Shown here one piece after another: positions 60,319-64,000 of a stretch of DNA of 64,000 nucleotides. This DNA comes from Kazachstania africana CBS 2517 (Eukaryota > Ascomycota > Saccharomycetes > Saccharomycetales > Saccharomycetaceae): assembly GCF_000304475.1 (NCBI RefSeq), contig NC_018942.1, forward strand, positions 248,001 through 312,000, written 5' to 3'. The notes beneath the pieces were generated by a model. The model did not search any database, was not told where the DNA came from, and saw nothing but the letters and a program-made list of their open reading frames with translations. Position 1 is the first letter of the stretch. Each line of letters starts with the position of its first letter. The translations under genes and the position numbers were made by a program.

Positions 60319-62064
60319 TCAGGCAGCAATGGTACCATTCCAGCAATAACTATTGAAACATGATTCACACTCTGTAGGCAACGTGGCATTGGTGGATTCC
60401 TGTTTACGTCTCATGATAGCACATCCCATACATCCAATTAAAGTGCTATCTTCGGTAAAATTACCTCTCGTAGCGGTTTCAAACCCGTTTCTGATCATGC
60501 CAATACGTTCTTTGGTACTGTAAGTTAATTTCTCGACAAGTGTATTACTTTCATACGAATATTCCGAGTTTGGAATATACACGATTAGAGGGGGGATGTA
60601 GTTCAAATCAGTTAAATTGCTTGCGTCACAACCGAAAAAGGTGGGTCTTTTGTTCAATCCCAAATTAACAAAGGTGTCAGTGTCAGGAACATATGGGAAA
60701 GCCATATTTTTACCTTGAAGTCCGAATTGGCGCTCATAGGTGCTCACCAGAGAAGCACCATCGGGCCATCCATCAGAAGTATCAGCACTGTTATCGAAAG
60801 CAAACACCACATCAAGGGCACGGTCTTCGGTAATTAAGGGCAACAAAGGAATATTTTGCCCATCTTCACTACCATCAACTAAGTACAAAGTATCTGAACC
60901 AACGATGTCACTATACAGGCTTTCATCGTAAAAACTAGAGTCTTTAAATGGATTTGGGCCATATTTTGCTTCGTCCCCATTTGCTTCCGTCACTGTCCCT
61001 AAAAACAAATATTCCATTATAGTGATCATGAAAGAAAAGCCTGCTTCGGTAACAAGATTGAATACATCGGATGATGAGCCTAATATAAAGCCAGTGTTAT
61101 CAAAACCTTCCACACATTTTGTGTCATCCACCGGCTCACCATTAGAGACTTCTGTTCCTAAGTATTTTACGTCCGTGAATGCATTCAAAGTTTCGTCCCA
61201 TGAACCCATTTCGAATGGGTTGAATTCAAAAACTGTACTATTCAAGTTGACAGATGACGAATCTGTAAATAGCTCATCAGCAACACTTATTGGAAAAGGC
61301 ATTTCGGCATTTTTGAAAACGTCAAAGTCTCTAATAGAGGACCAAGTTAGTGCGTCACCACCATCGTTCATATCTGGGAAAAAATAATAAGATAAAGCAC
61401 GACCCCATACATCAACCAAACTGACGTTAAATCCTGCTAGTTTCTTATCTCTAACCTCGTCGATAACGGCAGCCCATCTTTCGATAGAATAGGCCCAATT
61501 CCATCCACCAGCATCTAATAATGAATGTTCCAAGTCCCAAATTGTACTTGTATCAGAATCACTGAAGTCGTCAACAATATCTTGGACTGATGTCCAATTG
61601 TTCCATGCAAGTGTTCCAACTAGCCAATTACCACCAGATAGGCCTGACAAATATGTTGCAGCTTGTAGTAACCCCCCATAGCCGTGTTCGTTAGCTCCTC
61701 TGGTTCTATTATCAAATGCAGATAGCATACCAGCACCATTGAGCATTGCACGGTAGCCACCTCCAGACGCAGCAAAACCAATCTTTGGAACGTTTGACGA
61801 ATTAGAGAACAACTCTTCCAAGATAGATGTGTCAGAAAAGTTCGCAGTAGCACGTGTCAAGAAACTTTTCATAGCTTCTTCAGTTAGCTTATCTCTTTTC
61901 TCTAGCCATGCCTTTTCATCCGATGACAGGCCACTGGCTTCTCTGAGTAAATTAACTCCACTTTCACAGACAACCTCTGCTGGCGCATAATCGCCAGAAG
62001 GTGAGAGCGCCAATGCGCCACTAAAAGTAATAGATGACAAATATAGATATTCCACCCAATGCAT
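60319..62064 (-). CDS. Phospholipase B (lysophospholipase), form without GPI tail
   Basis: Secreted phospholipase B/lysophospholipase that deacylates phospholipids and lysophospholipids. It has 581 residues, against 664-706 for S. cerevisiae Plb1-3. A signal peptide covers about 1-20. Catalytic elements are [13 protein letters not shown] (Arg), [10 protein letters not shown] (nucleophile Ser) and [16 protein letters not shown] (Asp). Many Asn-x-Ser/Thr sites and the C-terminal Cys cluster ([25 protein letters not shown]) are present. It stops right after WNGTIAA, lacking the Ser/Thr stalk and GPI-attachment tail, so it would be secreted rather than anchored. The next copy, 880 bp away in tandem, keeps that tail. 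I cannot tell which PLB1-3 it is orthologous to. Confidence 0.93.
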   Translation of the reverse strand: MHWVEYLYLSSITFSGALALSPSGDYAPAEVVCESGVNLLREASGLSSDEKAWLEKRDKLTEEAMKSFLTRATANFSDTSILEELFSNSSNVPKIGFAASGGGYRAMLNGAGMLSAFDNRTRGANEHGYGGLLQAATYLSGLSGGNWLVGTLAWNNWTSVQDIVDDFSDSDTSTIWDLEHSLLDAGGWNWAYSIERWAAVIDEVRDKKLAGFNVSLVDVWGRALSYYFFPDMNDGGDALTWSSIRDFDVFKNAEMPFPISVADELFTDSSSVNLNSTVFEFNPFEMGSWDETLNAFTDVKYLGTEVSNGEPVDDTKCVEGFDNTGFILGSSSDVFNLVTEAGFSFMITIMEYLFLGTVTEANGDEAKYGPNPFKDSSFYDESLYSDIVGSDTLYLVDGSEDGQNIPLLPLITEDRALDVVFAFDNSADTSDGWPDGASLVSTYERQFGLQGKNMAFPYVPDTDTFVNLGLNKRPTFFGCDASNLTDLNYIPPLIVYIPNSEYSYESNTLVEKLTYSTKERIGMIRNGFETATRGNFTEDSTLIGCMGCAIMRRKQESTNATLPTECESCFNSYCWNGTIAA

Positions 62065-62944
62065 TACTAAAGTATTGATTACCGAGTCAAAATCATAGTA
62101 GATGTCAAATCGATGATACCAGTTACACCAACCATCGAACTATTCATATTTATATGTGATGTTTTTCTTCAAATATTTTGTTAGTAACTAACAGTTCAAA
62201 AATATTCGTAGTATCGTTTAGTGAAACGTTAACAGGTGACATCTATCAGTGCAGGTACACATGCCTGGTAGTTATCTGAAGTTGTTACGCTTATCAAAAC
62301 ATTGACTAGCATTGAAAATAGAGTTTTTCATGGGTCGATATAACTGTTGAGGCAGGTTCGTGTTTTCGTTCAAAAAATTCGACTTGTGGAGATCAGGAGC
62401 TTTGACGTTGAGATGGTTCATTCAAGGTTTACTAAATCTAGAGAACTGACATATTGTTGACTTATTCTGAAAGCACATAAACAGGTTACTGCCTCAACAA
62501 GTTTTATCCAGGCACATTTACCTAATACGGTCGGCCAATCCATAAATACGGCATGATACATTTAAAATATTATCAAGATAAATCGTAAAGAAGTTACTAG
62601 GATGTGCTTCGATCGCCCTTCCTTTGATCAAATGCCAAGACCGTCGGCACACCCAATTTTCTGAGCACTTCGTAATTGATCCGCCTCTCTCGTTTTCTCT
62701 GCGTTTTTTACTTCATGCGAAGTTCTACATATGCATATGTAAATAAAGTTTCGTTCCTAAAAATCTTGGCAGCGTGCTTGTGGCGTTTGCATGCCAACCA
62801 CTTTTGATTACTAGGAACCGTACCTCCTTGGTTAGGGTAAAGTAAGTAAGACCATTAGCTATTATAAGTGGTATCATATAATATTGAATATTACGTAAAG
62901 TACATAGTTTGATAATAACAAAGGAGAAAAGCTTGTTATTTAAT
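62065..62944. other. Spacer between the tandem phospholipase B genes
   Basis: 880 bp containing the promoter of the first copy and the 3' flank of the second. No gene, tRNA or clear motif is seen. Confidence 0.5.
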
Positions 62945-64000
62945 TTACATTAATGAAAAAAGCACGCCGAAAGCGGTTAGTAATGAGAAAAGCTTACCAG
63001 TTTCAACGGAAGCGGCTGCATTAGCCTTGGCTGCAGAACTGCTGGATGCAGCAGAAGAAGAAGATGTGGAGCTTGAGTTGGACGCGTTTGATGAAGCTGT
63101 TGTAGATTCTGCTGCGCCACTGGATAAGGTGGTAGTACTATTAGAATACGAACTGTTACTTGAGCTGACACTGCTTACATCAGTGAGAGTGCCATTCCAA
63201 CAATAGTTAGCAAAACATTGTTCACATTCGGATGGTAAAGTGATATTTAAGGACTCTTGTTTTCTCCTAATGACGGCACAACCAACACAACCCAAGAAAC
63301 CTGAATCTTCGGTTAAATTGTTTCTTGTTGCTGCTTCGTAACCATTTTGAATCATTTCGAGACGTTCTTCCATGGAGTAAGATAAAGTGTATGTACTGGT
63401 GTTACTTGGATAAGAATATTGGGCATTTGGAATATACACGATCAATGGTGGAACGTAGGCTAAATCAGTTAAATTACTGGCATCACATCCAAAGAATGTA
63501 GGTCTTTCATTTAGTCCTAGGTCAGAGAAAGTAGCAAGGTCTGGGACATAAGGGAAGGCAATAGATTTACCTTGAGAGCTAAATTGACGCTCATAGGTAC
63601 TAATCAAATTGGAACCGCTTGGCCAATCGTCGGAGCCGTCATCATTGTCAAAGGCAAACACAACGTCAATTTCACGCTCTTTCTTAATTAAAGGAATGAA
63701 TGGAACAACTTCACCATCTTCACCACCATCGGCTAAGTATAAGCTGTCAGAATCGACAATACTGGTGGAGTAGTTGCTATCAATGTTGGTCGTGCCTTTG
63801 AATGGGTTTGGTGAATAGATACCAAGTGTGTACTCATCCGAAGTTGCTGTAGAATCACTCAAAAATTCAGTTTCTAAATATGTTAGAACAGCTTCGTAGC
63901 TTGAAGTAATATCATTGAGGATATCAGAGGAAGTACCAATAATGAATCCAACGTTATCAAAGCCCGCGATACATTTACCTGATTCGATTGGGCTACCGTT
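62945..64000 (-). CDS. Phospholipase B, GPI-anchored (C-terminal part, truncated by window edge)
   Basis: The last 351 residues of a second phospholipase B; the frame is open to the right edge of the window (it continues upstream of the TTG at 63860-63862, so that is not a start). It carries the catalytic-Asp segment LADGGEDGEVVPFIPL and the Cys cluster CVGCAVIRRKQE and CFANYCWNGT. It then has a 60-residue Ser/Thr/Ala-rich stalk and a hydrophobic C-terminus (KLFSLLTAFGVLFSLM) typical of GPI attachment. It is close to the neighbouring copy in sequence, so the pair is a tandem duplication as with PLB1/PLB2 of S. cerevisiae, although at another location. Confidence 0.93.
   Translation of the reverse strand, partial: NGSPIESGKCIAGFDNVGFIIGTSSDILNDITSSYEAVLTYLETEFLSDSTATSDEYTLGIYSPNPFKGTTNIDSNYSTSIVDSDSLYLADGGEDGEVVPFIPLIKKEREIDVVFAFDNDDGSDDWPSGSNLISTYERQFSSQGKSIAFPYVPDLATFSDLGLNERPTFFGCDASNLTDLAYVPPLIVYIPNAQYSYPSNTSTYTLSYSMEERLEMIQNGYEAATRNNLTEDSGFLGCVGCAVIRRKQESLNITLPSECEQCFANYCWNGTLTDVSSVSSSNSSYSNSTTTLSSGAAESTTASSNASNSSSTSSSSAASSSSAAKANAAASVETGKLFSLLTAFGVLFSLM

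Noticed and set aside
1..64000. CRISPR arrays, bacterial-type operons, riboswitches, prophage or intact transposons
   Set aside because: None is seen, and the content is wholly yeast nuclear chromosome.

Overview
The window is nuclear DNA from a budding yeast of the family Saccharomycetaceae. It is AT-rich, the genes are compact and without visible introns, and nearly every protein is a clear orthologue of a Saccharomyces cerevisiae protein. Gene order follows the left arm of S. cerevisiae chromosome XV (YOL078W AVO1 to YOL105C WSC3), read here in the opposite direction. Sister-track genes expected between these loci in a non-duplicated genome (for example SUP45, MAK5, MRPS9, ARA1 or APD1 beside IRA/SPO21/HAL9) are missing, so I infer a post-whole-genome-duplication lineage (Kazachstania, Naumovozyma, Nakaseomyces, Tetrapisispora or Vanderwaltozyma type). 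I cannot name the species.

Layout. 1-16.1 kb: AVO1 (5' part only, runs off the left edge), REX4, the giant RasGAP gene IRA2 with a 2.4 kb upstream gap, and an ATG19-type receptor. 16.4-28.3 kb: PHM7, MHF1, DUF1, MPD2 and HAL9; ADH1, which lies between PHM7 and MHF1 in S. cerevisiae, is absent. 28.3-42.2 kb: MSH2, SPO21, YPQ1, TRM10, RFC4, HMI1, COQ3 and WRS1. 42.2-50.8 kb: RIB3 (in S. cerevisiae on the sister chromosome IV track), a C/D snoRNA that I assign to snR58, the M16 protease SDD3 and the kinase PKH2. 50.8-53.5 kb: two unrecognised ORFs where S. cerevisiae has IZH4, then TPT1. 53.6-59.6 kb: ITR2, NDJ1, WSC3 and tRNA-Thr(AGU). 59.6-64 kb: a synteny break, with two tandem phospholipase B genes; the second runs off the right edge.

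The genes do not form an operon-like system. They are ordinary yeast housekeeping, signalling, meiosis, DNA-repair and cell-wall genes with separate promoters. Several promoters carry recognisable motifs that fit the gene's job: RRPE/PAC for REX4, TRM10 and WRS1; MCB pairs for MSH2; MSE for SPO21; paired URS1 for NDJ1. The points most worth a second look are the snR58 candidate, a short tryptophan-codon uORF overlapping the WRS1 start, the locus-specific retention of RIB3 and loss of ADH1 and IZH4, the two orphan ORFs, and a tandem phospholipase B copy that has lost its GPI tail. I found no convincing new multi-gene system.
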